Shown here: positions 1-8,383 of the stretch, piece after piece | Layout of the letters: each line of letters begins with the position of its first letter | Numbering within the stretch: the stretch's first letter is position 1 | DNA from: a virus | DNA: 64,000 bases | Virus record (IMG/VR): IMGVR_UViG_3300042905_002966 | Span: 1-64,000 of that record | Strand: one strand, 5' to 3' | The notes under the pieces: generated by a model | Database searches by the model: none | What the model saw: only the letters and a program-made list of their open reading frames with translations | Told to the model about the DNA's origin: nothing | Position numbers and translations under genes: made by a program

Positions 1-41
1 ACAACGTATCGGTCGCTCGTTCTGCTTGTCCAGTAAGTCAT
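1..41 (-). CDS. 5' end of a leftward gene, cut by the window edge
   Basis: Reading leftward, an ATG at 41-39 opens a frame that stays open to the window edge (13 residues, MTYWTSRTSDRYV). A GAGGG ribosome binding site lies at 50-46, four bases upstream. An in-frame upstream ATG at 59-57 is possible, but it has no ribosome binding site and would sit at the expected transcript start. The frame lies directly under the near-consensus sigma70 promoter at 66-93, which makes it a likely early gene. The product is not recognisable from so short a piece. Confidence 0.45.
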   Translation of the reverse strand, partial: MTYWTSRTSDRYV

Positions 42-65
42 TTGTCCCTCATTTCTCATATCGAC

Positions 66-93
66 ATTATACCAAAGATTCTTGAGTCGTCAA
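66..93 (-). promoter_or_regulatory. Near-consensus sigma70 promoter, leftward
   Basis: On the minus strand there is TTGACG (93-88), a 16-bp spacer (87-72) and a perfect TATAAT (71-66), preceded by TGG so that the -10 is also of the extended TGn type. The transcript should start near position 59, about 18 bases before the ATG at 41. This is the clearest host-type promoter in the window. Host RNA polymerase should read it at once after infection, so the leftward gene beyond the left edge is probably early. Confidence 0.75.
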
Positions 94-360
94 CACTGAA
101 CAAACGTTTTTTTGAGAATTTTTCTTGAATGACATAAGTCCTTACCACATATAGACTTAGGATAAAAATGGGGGGCCATAGGGGGTTTTCTGTTCAAATA
201 GGTAAGTCTGGTAATCTAGGTAAAACACCGGGGTGGTTCACTCGCAATACAACATGATATCAAATATGTCTAACCTAATAGTTTCAGATTGTGCCAATGA
301 TACGAATATTGTGCATCTATTGAACCACGCTGCATATAATAGCTACGGAGGAAACCAAAA
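94..360. promoter_or_regulatory. Divergent intergenic leader
   Basis: About 270 bases without a credible gene, between the leftward promoter and the first rightward gene. It holds an inverted repeat TAAGTC (135-140) / GACTTA (154-159) that could be an operator or weak hairpin. Two G runs lie at 170-175 and 181-185. TTGTGCA at 309-315 is a one-mismatch copy of the recurrent TTGTGTA motif. TATAAT at 335-340 has no matching -35, and a start from it would fall on the ribosome binding site. GGAGG at 347-351 serves the gene at 361. Confidence 0.4.
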
Positions 361-591
361 ATGCCAAAGAAAAAAACACAGAATATAGAGGCCCAACTTA
401 AAACTAAAAGTATGGCCCAGCTAGATAGGGAAATTCGTGAGATATTAAGTAAGCCCGTTCCAGATGTAGATATGTCTGATTTATTCGCCAGTGGGAACTA
501 TACATCATACTCGCCACCACACACTATTCATGGAATTCCATACGAACAAGCCCTAGAGGAAAAATTAAGGCTTGAAGATGAAAATTCCTAA
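361..591 (+). CDS. Small protein of unknown function
   Basis: 76 residues and the first gene of the rightward late block. It has a good GGAGG site nine bases upstream of its ATG. The N-terminus is lysine-rich (MPKKKTQ), followed by a predicted helix and a Pro/Tyr-rich middle, with an acidic end. I recognise no domain and see no membrane segment. Its last 14 bases overlap the start of the sigma-factor gene, so the two are probably translationally coupled. Confidence 0.6.
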   Translation: MPKKKTQNIEAQLKTKSMAQLDREIREILSKPVPDVDMSDLFASGNYTSYSPPHTIHGIPYEQALEEKLRLEDENS

Positions 592-1099
592 AAATCTCAC
601 AGAACAAGAAGTCATAGATACTATAACTAAGATCGCCCGACAACTGGCCCCCAAATTTGTTTTTGCATCATATGAGGTTGACGATATATTCCAAGAGGCC
701 GTAATTATAGGAATAGACGGAATGGAAAAGTATGATGAATCTCGCCCATTGTCAAATTTCTTATTTACCCATATCTCAAATAGATTAAAGAATTTTAAAC
801 GCGATAATTACTATAGATTAGATATTGGTAGCGCCCAACAAATACAAGATCGCAAAAAACACCTTCTTGAACCTATTGGTATAGATAATATATATGCTGT
901 ATCTTCTAAAGAAGACGCCCCAAATAATATTCACATAACTGAGATCTTAAAATATATCGATGAGAAACTTCCCGCCAAATATCGCCGCGACTATCTTAAA
1001 CTAAAGACAAACTCTCCTTTGCCTAAAAGCCGTAAGGCTATAATTCTTAACATCATCAAAGAAATATTAAACGAAGGTGAAGATAATGAAAAAGGGTAG
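578..1099 (+). CDS. Phage sigma factor, T4 gp55-like (late transcription)
   Basis: 173 residues from the ATG at 578. A TTG six bases earlier is also in frame, but the ATG is the better start and has TTAAGG upstream. Residues 35-80 match sigma region 2: an acidic DDIFQEA, then FDP-like KYDESRP, FLFTHISNRL and a basic end (KNFKRDNYYR). A short basic region-4-like helix follows near the C-terminus (PLPKSRKAI). The protein is far shorter than a host sigma70 and close to T4 gp55, which directs host RNA polymerase to late promoters that have only a -10 element. By analogy it would recruit host polymerase to this phage's late genes. It lies at the head of the late block, so it could drive its own synthesis. 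The link to the TTGTGTA motif is inferred. Confidence 0.72.
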   Translation: MKIPKNLTEQEVIDTITKIARQLAPKFVFASYEVDDIFQEAVIIGIDGMEKYDESRPLSNFLFTHISNRLKNFKRDNYYRLDIGSAQQIQDRKKHLLEPIGIDNIYAVSSKEDAPNNIHITEILKYIDEKLPAKYRRDYLKLKTNSPLPKSRKAIILNIIKEILNEGEDNEKG

Positions 1100-1877
1100 A
1101 TTTACTACTGATGAAATGAAATTTATCGAGGCGAATGCCGAGGTTCTTTCGAGTATTGAAATAGCCAAAGCATTAGATAGAGATCCAGAATCTATTCGTA
1201 ATTGGATCGGTCTGAAGATCGGATTTTCTACTAAGCAAAAAAAAGAAGCTGAAGTTGCAAATGAATTAAAAACTAAGCCTTACTATAAAGAGCTATTTTC
1301 ACAATTCTCTCCAGAAGAATTAGAAATGTTTGAGTTTCATTTTAAGAAAATGTGGAGTCAGTTTAAAGACGATGTGTTCCATACTGAAGAAATGCAAATA
1401 GTGGATACTATTAAATTAGAAATATTGATGAATAGAATTCTAAGGGGCCAACAAGATACCCAACGGGAAATTGTTCTCAATGAGCGTCTAATACAAGATG
1501 AAAAAGCAAAAGATAAAGATATGCGCGACGTAGATCTAATAGTCAATTTAGAGCGTCAGGTGGCAATGTTACGCGCATCACAAGAAACATTATCTAGAGA
1601 CTATAAAGATCTACAGTCACGTAAAGCAACAATGTTAAAGGATCTTAAAGGAACACGCGAACAAAGAATTAAAGCGATTGAAGATTCTAAGCAAACATTT
1701 GCTTCACTAGTAAAAAAAATAGCTACTGATCCACAATATAGAACTACGATAGGAATAGAAATGGAAAAAATGCGATTGGCAATGGAATACGAAAAAGAAC
1801 GCTTATCAGAATATCACACCTATGAGGACGGACAAGTAGACCAGCCATTTTTAACATCGGACACCATACAAGAATAA
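1086..1877 (+). CDS. Probable terminase small subunit (HTH plus coiled coil)
   Basis: 263 residues from the ATG at 1086. A GTG nine bases earlier is in frame, but GAAGG at 1073-1077 is well spaced for the ATG. Residues 5-42 form a helix-turn-helix of the Myb/SANT or resolvase type (FTTDEMKFIEAN, IEIAKALDRDPESIRNWI). Residues about 130-210 are heptad-rich and charged, a likely oligomerising coiled coil. DNA binding plus oligomerisation, and a position upstream of the large terminase, fit the small subunit that recognises phage DNA for packaging. Seven-tenths of the protein is non-specific helix, so a transcription regulator cannot be excluded. It overlaps the sigma gene by 14 bases. Confidence 0.5.
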   Translation: MKKGRFTTDEMKFIEANAEVLSSIEIAKALDRDPESIRNWIGLKIGFSTKQKKEAEVANELKTKPYYKELFSQFSPEELEMFEFHFKKMWSQFKDDVFHTEEMQIVDTIKLEILMNRILRGQQDTQREIVLNERLIQDEKAKDKDMRDVDLIVNLERQVAMLRASQETLSRDYKDLQSRKATMLKDLKGTREQRIKAIEDSKQTFASLVKKIATDPQYRTTIGIEMEKMRLAMEYEKERLSEYHTYEDGQVDQPFLTSDTIQE

Positions 1878-1889
1878 GGAACATAGGTT

Positions 1890-2888
1890 ATGAAAAGAGC
1901 TTTAGTATTTGGGATTACTGGACAAGATGGAAGTTATTTAGCTGAGTTTTTATTAAAACAGAACTATCATGTTACAGGCGTGGCAAGAAGAGTGTCGGTA
2001 GATACAACACAGAGATTAAAGCATATTGATAACAATAGGCTAGATATTATTGAGGGCGATATTAGTGATCAATTCTGTGTCTCAAATATTATAAAGTCAA
2101 ATACTCCAGATGAAATCTATAATCTGGCGGCTCAATCGCATGTTGGTACTTCTTTTAAACAGCCATCTTTAACTTGGGAAATAACCGCTGGTGGATGTCT
2201 AAATATTCTAGAATCAATACGATGTTTAAATCTTACCCAGCATGTAAAATACTATCAAGCATCTTCTAGCGAAATGTTTGGTAGAAATTATGATACTAAC
2301 AATGGTCTTAAATATCAAGATGAAAATACCAAGTTTCAACCACAAAGTCCATACGCTATTGCTAAACTTGCTGCACACCATCTAGTAGATAATTATCGTA
2401 ATTCTTATGGGCTTTATGCGTGTAGTGGCATATTATTCAATCATGAATCTGAAAGACGCGGAGAACAATTCGTAACACGTAAGATTACTAAGTGGATTGG
2501 CAGGTGGTATAATTCTAATAATAAGCCGACTTTTCCAGCATTGAGATTGGGCAATTTAGAGGCGCATAGGGATTGGGGTCATGCTGAAGATTACGTAAGG
2601 GCGATGTGGCTTATGTTACAACAGCCAAATGCTTCAGACTATGTTATTGCTACAAATGAGACACATAGTATTAGGGACTTTTTAAATGAGGCATTTAATT
2701 ATATAGGAATTAATGATTGGAATAATCTTGTCGTACAAGATCCAGAGTTTTATAGACCATCCGAGGTTGATTATCTTTTAGGAAAAGCTACTAAAGCAAA
2801 TACAATGCTTGGCTGGATTCCAAATATCAGCTTCAAAAAACTCGTTCAAAGAATGGTAAATAACGATATAAATGAAGCGAAATTATAA
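1890..2888 (+). CDS. gmd: GDP-mannose 4,6-dehydratase
   Basis: 332 residues, the normal length. It is an extended short-chain dehydrogenase that uses NADP to convert GDP-mannose to GDP-4-keto-6-deoxymannose. Visible motifs are the nucleotide loop GITGQDG (8-14), SSSE (125-128), the catalytic YxxxK as Y155/K159 in SPYAIAK, and the family signature around HESERRGEQFVTRKI (185-199). The product feeds GDP-fucose, GDP-rhamnose or GDP-colitose pathways. The ColD-like dehydratase at 57672-58847 and the Fcl-like enzyme at 62876-63835 are the natural next steps, but both lie about 55 kb away on the other strand. Here the gene sits inside the packaging block, between the small terminase candidate and an HNH gene that overlaps its end by 17 bases. 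It looks complete and active. Confidence 0.93.
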   Translation: MKRALVFGITGQDGSYLAEFLLKQNYHVTGVARRVSVDTTQRLKHIDNNRLDIIEGDISDQFCVSNIIKSNTPDEIYNLAAQSHVGTSFKQPSLTWEITAGGCLNILESIRCLNLTQHVKYYQASSSEMFGRNYDTNNGLKYQDENTKFQPQSPYAIAKLAAHHLVDNYRNSYGLYACSGILFNHESERRGEQFVTRKITKWIGRWYNSNNKPTFPALRLGNLEAHRDWGHAEDYVRAMWLMLQQPNASDYVIATNETHSIRDFLNEAFNYIGINDWNNLVVQDPEFYRPSEVDYLLGKATKANTMLGWIPNISFKKLVQRMVNNDINEAKL

Positions 2889-3135
2889 AGACCCAGCATA
2901 TGAAGCATTTAGAAAAGAGGTACTGAAGAGAGATAAATCTACATGTCAAATGTGTAGACAAAAGAAGAAGCTTCATGTCCATCATATTATAAAGTGGTCA
3001 TCTGCTTCTTCACTACGATTCGATGTCTCTAATGGAATTACATTATGCAAAAACTGTCATGAGGAGATAAGTGGCAAAGAATCGTGTTATATCTCTTATT
3101 TCAACGAAATTATAAGGAGAAACGCAGATGGATAA
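2872..3135 (+). CDS. HNH endonuclease, small free-standing
   Basis: 87 residues. The HNH fold is clear: zinc cysteines C25/C28, the catalytic HH pair at 37-38 (HVHHII), N54, and C59/C62 with H63 (LCKNCH). It carries no DNA-binding extension, so it is either a minimal homing nuclease or an HNH protein that assists packaging, as HK97 gp74 does next to its terminase. Its position a few genes before the large terminase favours the packaging role, but the intervening gmd gene leaves homing possible. The ATG lies within the end of gmd. Confidence 0.85.
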   Translation: MKRNYKDPAYEAFRKEVLKRDKSTCQMCRQKKKLHVHHIIKWSSASSLRFDVSNGITLCKNCHEEISGKESCYISYFNEIIRRNADG

Positions 3136-3406
3136 CAAATTAGATACAAACATTAAAAAAGTCGAATTTCCTATAGATGTTTCAGTTTCGCCAAAGCCTG
3201 TTGTAAAACAACTAACCACACAAGAGCAAATTCAAAATCTTAAAGCTGGTGGATTGCTTACAGTATCGATGGATGGAGCGACCTATAATCAGTTATATGA
3301 TCAATTCAAGCCGCAGAGAAGGTCTGGTGTTTTATCATTTGCATTTGACTCAGATAAAAATTTAGCAACAATAAGAAACCTCAAAAGTAATGCCACCGAG
3401 CTATAA
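3128..3406 (+). CDS. Conserved-looking small protein, unknown function
   Basis: 92 residues and soluble. The middle contains a compact alpha/beta stretch (GGLLTVSMDGATYNQLYDQF) and a short basic patch (PQRRSG). It overlaps the HNH gene by 8 bases and the ERCC4 nuclease by 17 bases, so it is co-translated with two nucleases. A partner role with one of them is plausible, but nothing in the sequence shows it. Confidence 0.55.
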   Translation: MDNKLDTNIKKVEFPIDVSVSPKPVVKQLTTQEQIQNLKAGGLLTVSMDGATYNQLYDQFKPQRRSGVLSFAFDSDKNLATIRNLKSNATEL

Positions 3407-3893
3407 AGTAATTAAAGATACTAGAGAGCAGGATGGATGGTTTTTTTCTCCATACGATGCTTGTATAGGTATGGAGATTAAAACATTACATACAGGAGAT
3501 TATACATTAGAAGGTTTTGAAGATGTAGTTTGCGTGGAGCGTAAAGCTTGTGTTTCAGAAATAGCAATGAATCTAGGCAGAAAAAAGGGCGCATTTAATG
3601 CAGAAATAGAGCGTATGAAAGATTATGCATTTTCTTTCATAATTTGTGAATTCAATGTTGATGATATATTAAAATATCCAGAAGGATCACGGGTGCCAAG
3701 AACTTCTAGAAGTCAAGTTAAAGTTACTGGTAAATATCTTCTTAAATGCTTACTAGAATTTCAAATATGGTATAATACAAAAATTATTTTTTGTGGAAAT
3801 AAAAACAATGCATTTTTAGTCTGTAATAGTTTATTTAAAAGGCTCAATGAACTTTTTCATAAGGAAAATAATAATGCACATGGAACTACCTAG
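3390..3893 (+). CDS. ERCC4/XPF-type nuclease
   Basis: 167 residues. The ERCC4 nuclease core is intact: DTRE (10-13), GDY (36-38) and the ERK catalytic triplet (E50-R51-K52), equivalent to the GDxnERKx3D signature of XPF and Mus81. There is no helicase domain and no clear (HhH)2 domain, so this is the nuclease alone. The family cuts branched DNA such as flaps and junctions. Lying in the late packaging block just before the large terminase, it may clear branched replication DNA ahead of packaging, the job T4 endonuclease VII does. That role is inferred from position. The final residues overlap the next gene. Confidence 0.82.
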   Translation: MPPSYKVIKDTREQDGWFFSPYDACIGMEIKTLHTGDYTLEGFEDVVCVERKACVSEIAMNLGRKKGAFNAEIERMKDYAFSFIICEFNVDDILKYPEGSRVPRTSRSQVKVTGKYLLKCLLEFQIWYNTKIIFCGNKNNAFLVCNSLFKRLNELFHKENNNAHGTT

Positions 3894-4215
3894 CAGGGTA
3901 TTTATTATGGGGCATGAGTTTGTTATTGAACCTCTTCCAAAAGAATTATTTGATTATACTGACACATATGGAGATTGTTGCACTGATAAAAGAGTAATAA
4001 GAGTATATTGTGAGACGCATTTATCAGTAATGAGGGATACTTTATTGCATGAAATATTACATGGGGTTTGGTCACTACTGGGGCTGGAAAAAAGGGAAGA
4101 AGAGGAAAAGGCTGTAAACTCTATGGCTACTTTACTTATTGGATGTATTGATGATCCACGAAATAAAGAAGTTATAGATTTTCTAATAAATAATGCAACA
4201 ACAACAGATAATTAA
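3874..4215 (+). CDS. HExxH metallopeptidase-like protein
   Basis: 113 residues from the ATG at 3874, chosen because AAGGA (3861-3865) is eight bases upstream. An in-frame ATG at 3847 lies inside the previous gene and has no site. The zinc-peptidase motif HEILH is at 59-63, followed by an acidic helix (REEEEKA) that could supply the third ligand. The layout recalls small ImmA/IrrE-type or phage HExxH proteins. Substrate and role are unknown. It sits between the ERCC4 nuclease and the large terminase and overlaps the latter by 23 bases. Confidence 0.65.
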   Translation: MHMELPSRVFIMGHEFVIEPLPKELFDYTDTYGDCCTDKRVIRVYCETHLSVMRDTLLHEILHGVWSLLGLEKREEEEKAVNSMATLLIGCIDDPRNKEVIDFLINNATTTDN

Positions 4216-6172
4216 TGATGCTTGGCTTGGTATTCATGTAAATGAATCTAAGTTATTTAATCCTATGGATTTTGTTGTAGATGTCTCTGACAGCGACAAT
4301 CTATTAGAAAGAATAGCTTGGCTAATGATGCGGCCAGAGTATTTTTCATTTGTCTGTAAATATATACTGAATATTGAAATCTCTCCATTTCAAGCTCTTT
4401 TCTTGCATGAATTATGGCATAGAAAATTTCCAATGCTTATTGGAAGTCGTGGCATGGGTAAATCTTTCTTATTATCTATATACCCACTTTTAAGAGCCAT
4501 GTTTATGCCAGCAAGAAAAATAGTAGTAGTTGGTGCTGCATTTAGACAGTCTAAAGTTCTTTTTGAATACATGGATACAATCTGGAAGAATGCTCCTATA
4601 TTGCGCGACTTATGTGACAATAATAGTGGTCCACGTAGAGATGTGGATAGATGTGTTATGCATATTAATCAAAGTACTATTACGTGCTTACCACTTGGGG
4701 ATGGCAGTAAAATTAGAGGCCAAAGAGCAAATGATATTATTGCTGATGAGTTTGCTAGTATTCCTAGAGATATATTTGAAAATGTTGTTGCTGGTTTCGC
4801 TGCCGTATCCGCATCTCCAATAGATAAAGTAAAAAGTAAAGCAAGGGCTAAAAAGGCTCAAGAGTTAGGAATTAATATTGATGTAGATGTAAATAATTCA
4901 ATAGAAAAATCTAATCAAATTGTTTTATCTGGAACTGCTTATTATGATTTTAATCATTTTTCAGATTATTGGAAAAGATATAAATCAATTATACAAAGCA
5001 AAGGCGATCCACATGCGTTAAAGGAAATTTTTGGCGATGAAATACCAAGTGAATTTGATTGGAAAGAATATTCTATTATACGTATGCCAGTAACTAAACT
5101 ACCAGATGGATTTATGGATGAAGGCCAAATAGCAAGAGCTAAAGCCACAATACACTCTGGTATATATAATATGGAATATGGTGCATGTTTTACTACTGAT
5201 AGTCAAGGTTTCTTTAAAAGAAGCTTGCTAGAATCATGTACTGCATCAATGACCAATCCAATTACTTTACCATCTGGTGAAATACATTTTGGTGCAATGC
5301 TAAAAGGCGATCCAAATAAAAAGTATATATTTGGTGTAGACCCAGCTTCTGAAGTGGATAATTTTAGTATTATTGTAGTTGAATTAAATGCCGACCATAG
5401 AAGAATAGTATATTCTTGGACCACGACTAGACAGCAACATAAAAATCAGATTAAATCTAAAATTACAGATGAAGACGATTTTTATGCCTATTGTGCTAAA
5501 AAAATTCGCTCTCTAATGCGTACATTTCCATGTGTTGAAATAGCCATTGATGCGCAGGGCGGTGGTATTGCCGTAATGGAGGCGTTGCACGATAGAGATA
5601 AAATGCAATCAGACGAAGTGGCTATTTGGCCGACAATTGAAGAAGATAAACCAAAAGATACTGATGATAATAATGGATTACATATATTGCGTATATGTCA
5701 GTTTGCTAGGGCTGATTGGCTAGCAGAAGCTAATCACGGCATGAGAAAAGACTTTGAAGATAAAGTATTATTATTCCCATTTTTTGATTCAGCTAGTATT
5801 GGATTATCTATAGAAGAAGATAAAATTGCTAATAGATTATATGATACATTGGAAGACTGCGTAATGGAAATTGAAGAATTAAAAGATGAATTATCTATGA
5901 TTGTTATGACACAAACTACAAATGGCAGAGAAAGATGGGACACACCAGAGGTAAAATTAGCAGCAGGAAAAAAAAGCAGACTTAGAAAAGATAGATATTC
6001 AGCATTATTAATGGCTAATATGTCTGCAAGATCTTATGTCATATATAAGCAAAATATTGAGTATGGTGCTATAGGCGGTTTTGCTATGACTGATAAAGCA
6101 TCAAAATTTAACAATGAAAAATTATTTTATGGACCAAATTGGTTTACTGAAAAAACGCAAAATCTATATTGA
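4193..6172 (+). CDS. terL: Terminase large subunit
   Basis: 659 residues, normal for a large terminase. It is the packaging motor, which docks on the portal and drives DNA into the prohead by ATP hydrolysis and cuts the concatemer. The ATPase domain has Walker A GSRGMGKS (84-91) and Walker B IIADEF (182-187). The C-terminal RNase H-like nuclease has D383 (FGVDPASE), D453 (AIDAQGGG) and D600 (RKDRYSAL), the expected three acidic positions. An insertion at about 205-245 is lysine-rich. Its stop codon touches the first strong TTGTGTA motif, which separates it from the portal gene. Confidence 0.95.
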   Translation: MQQQQIINDAWLGIHVNESKLFNPMDFVVDVSDSDNLLERIAWLMMRPEYFSFVCKYILNIEISPFQALFLHELWHRKFPMLIGSRGMGKSFLLSIYPLLRAMFMPARKIVVVGAAFRQSKVLFEYMDTIWKNAPILRDLCDNNSGPRRDVDRCVMHINQSTITCLPLGDGSKIRGQRANDIIADEFASIPRDIFENVVAGFAAVSASPIDKVKSKARAKKAQELGINIDVDVNNSIEKSNQIVLSGTAYYDFNHFSDYWKRYKSIIQSKGDPHALKEIFGDEIPSEFDWKEYSIIRMPVTKLPDGFMDEGQIARAKATIHSGIYNMEYGACFTTDSQGFFKRSLLESCTASMTNPITLPSGEIHFGAMLKGDPNKKYIFGVDPASEVDNFSIIVVELNADHRRIVYSWTTTRQQHKNQIKSKITDEDDFYAYCAKKIRSLMRTFPCVEIAIDAQGGGIAVMEALHDRDKMQSDEVAIWPTIEEDKPKDTDDNNGLHILRICQFARADWLAEANHGMRKDFEDKVLLFPFFDSASIGLSIEEDKIANRLYDTLEDCVMEIEELKDELSMIVMTQTTNGRERWDTPEVKLAAGKKSRLRKDRYSALLMANMSARSYVIYKQNIEYGAIGGFAMTDKASKFNNEKLFYGPNWFTEKTQNLY

Positions 6173-6179
6173 TTGTGTA
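6173..6179 (+). promoter_or_regulatory. TTGTGTA motif, candidate late promoter (portal)
   Basis: TTGTGTA directly follows the terL stop and is followed by AAATATAAT. It lies 51 bases before the portal ATG. TGTG-TAAAAT resembles an extended -10 with no -35, the form expected for a gp55-like factor. This is one of seven copies that precede gene blocks in the window (three more are variants, at 309, 11463 and 53813). Confidence 0.5.
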
Positions 6180-6229
6180 AAATATAATATAATACAATTG
6201 ACAATACCATTAATCGGAGATCAATACTA

Positions 6230-8332
6230 ATGTCAAAAGAACCATTATACAAGACATGGGAAAGTGAAACTCAAAAACAAGCAGCGTATGACCAAACCCA
6301 TGACAATATTGAAGCGTATGATGGTATACAAAAAGCTGTAGCCTATGGCAGGCGTACTAGTTATTTAGACATTGAGCCAAATCGATCTGTTAGAACTTCT
6401 TTTCTTAGAGAAGACTATGATAATTTTAGGCCCGGTGAACATGTTTCAAATTATCAAAAACGCATCATTAAGATGTGTATGCAGGCTTATGATAAAGTTG
6501 GCATCGTTAGAAATGTTATTGATTTAATGAGCGATTTTGCGGCTCAAGGATTAACAATTGTTCATCCTAATAAAAATGTTGAAAGATTTTATAGAAAATG
6601 GTTTGTTCAAATAGGTGGTGTTGATCGATCTGAAAGGTTTTTGAATTATCTTTATAGATGTGGTAACGTAGTTGTAAAAAGAAGAACAGCTAAATTAAAT
6701 AGAGAAAATGAACAAGAGATACTAAAGACCAGTGGTGCAGATATAGATTTGTCTATAACGAAGGTAAAAAGAAGAGAGATACCTTGGGTATATGACTTTC
6801 TCAATCCGATTGCTATTGATGTTGTAAATTATGGTGGATACATAGTTGGTAAACCAGAATATGTATTAAATATTTCAAAGTATACATATGAGTCTTTGAC
6901 TAAAAGTACAGAAGGCAATAAAGCAATTTTCAAGACTTTGCCAAATGATCTACAAAAAAGAATAGAAGGTGGCGACAGAAGAATACCACTTAATTTAGAT
7001 GAAGTATCGTTTTATCATTATAAAAAAGATGATTGGTTATTATGGGCCAATCCTATGATATATGCAATATTAGACGATATTATCATGTTAGAAAAAATGA
7101 AACTTGCAGATCTAGCCGCTTTAGATGGCGCAATTTCTAATGTCAGATTATGGACTATTGGAGATTTAGATAATAAAATTATACCAACTAAAGCCGCTAT
7201 TAATAAATTAAGAGATATTTTAGCAAGCAACGTTGGTGGCGGAACTATGGATTTAGTATGGGGTCCAGAATTAAAGTTTACAGAAAGTCAATCGCAAGTT
7301 TATAGATTTTTAGGATCAGAAAAATATCAACCAGTATTAACTAGCATATATGCGGGATTGGGTATCCCACCAACATTAACTGGGGCAACTAGTAATGGCG
7401 GATATACTAATAATTATGTTTCTTTAAAAACATTGATTGAAAGACTAGAATATGGTAGAGAAATACTTGCGCAATTTTGGCGTAAAGAAATTGAAATAGT
7501 TCGTAAGGCTATGAATTTTAGATTTCCAGCAGAAATTCATTTTGATTCAATAGTTCTATCTGACGAAGCTGCACAAAAACAATTACTTATTCAGTTAGCT
7601 GATAGAGACATAATTTCTCAAGAAACATTATTAGAGAGATTTAGAGAACTGCCATCAATAGAAAGAGTAAGAGTGAGGCGAGAAGAGCGAGATAGAAAAG
7701 CAGATATTATTCCAGAAAAAGCTAGTCCTTTTCATAATCCTCAACATAAAAACGAGATTGAAAAAATCGCTCTTAATAAAGATATGTTGTCTGATGAATA
7801 TTTTGAAGAAATTGATTTACCAATTAAAGATGCTGTTGTAGTTACCGAAAATTCAATACCTAATGTTCCACAACAAAAGCAAAATACAGAAGTAAAAACC
7901 CCCGGTAGACCACCATTTACTAGGGATACCCAAAAACGTAAACAAAAGCGTGTCTTGCCAAAAACTGGTGAAGCATCTACAGCATTATTATGGGGTATTG
8001 ACGCCCAAAACCAAATTGCTGATATTTTAAATCCAGTAGCTTTAAAACATTTTAATAAACCAAATATACGTAGTTTAAATAAAGACGAACTTAATCAATT
8101 GGATCATTTAAAACTACGAGTATTTTCTAATATGCAAATATTTGAATCAGTTACCGAAGATGGTATTAAGACTATACTTGATAGTAAGCAAAATATACCA
8201 ACACAATGTATGAATGAGATTAATTTACAAATTAAGGCATTCAATACCCACAATAATAGACATGCAACAACTAATGAATTGAAATTTATTTATGCTTCTG
8301 CATTGTGTGAATATGATAAAAATAATGAATAA
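6230..8332 (+). CDS. Portal protein
   Basis: 700 residues. It forms the dodecameric ring at one capsid vertex, through which DNA passes. The position right after terL, the size, and the central segment with ELKFTESQSQVYRF, the glycine-rich GLGIPPTLTG and an extended helix are typical of portal wing, crown and stem. The last 200 residues are hydrophilic (basic KRKQKRVLPK near 575) and look like a C-terminal extension beyond the standard core, possibly an inner barrel or a scaffold contact. Its ATG follows CGGAG. Confidence 0.85.
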   Translation: MSKEPLYKTWESETQKQAAYDQTHDNIEAYDGIQKAVAYGRRTSYLDIEPNRSVRTSFLREDYDNFRPGEHVSNYQKRIIKMCMQAYDKVGIVRNVIDLMSDFAAQGLTIVHPNKNVERFYRKWFVQIGGVDRSERFLNYLYRCGNVVVKRRTAKLNRENEQEILKTSGADIDLSITKVKRREIPWVYDFLNPIAIDVVNYGGYIVGKPEYVLNISKYTYESLTKSTEGNKAIFKTLPNDLQKRIEGGDRRIPLNLDEVSFYHYKKDDWLLWANPMIYAILDDIIMLEKMKLADLAALDGAISNVRLWTIGDLDNKIIPTKAAINKLRDILASNVGGGTMDLVWGPELKFTESQSQVYRFLGSEKYQPVLTSIYAGLGIPPTLTGATSNGGYTNNYVSLKTLIERLEYGREILAQFWRKEIEIVRKAMNFRFPAEIHFDSIVLSDEAAQKQLLIQLADRDIISQETLLERFRELPSIERVRVRREERDRKADIIPEKASPFHNPQHKNEIEKIALNKDMLSDEYFEEIDLPIKDAVVVTENSIPNVPQQKQNTEVKTPGRPPFTRDTQKRKQKRVLPKTGEASTALLWGIDAQNQIADILNPVALKHFNKPNIRSLNKDELNQLDHLKLRVFSNMQIFESVTEDGIKTILDSKQNIPTQCMNEINLQIKAFNTHNNRHATTNELKFIYASALCEYDKNNE

Positions 8333-8351
8333 ACTCCACTAATGGTTTTTT

Positions 8352-8358
8352 TTGTGTA
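8352..8358 (+). promoter_or_regulatory. TTGTGTA motif, candidate late promoter (protease/scaffold)
   Basis: TTGTGTA followed by GTATTT, then GGAGG and the ATG 26 bases downstream. The same TTGTGTAGTATT string occurs at 18747, ahead of a different gene, which argues against chance. Confidence 0.55.
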
Positions 8359-8383
8359 GTATTTTTTTGGAGGTACTTACTGA

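Noticed and set aside
170-185. G-quadruplex in the leader
   Set aside because: Only two G runs are present; four are needed for an intramolecular quadruplex.
335-340. TATAAT as a sigma70 promoter for the rightward block
   Set aside because: No -35 at the right spacing (TTGAAC is only nine bases away), and a start from it would fall on the ribosome binding site.
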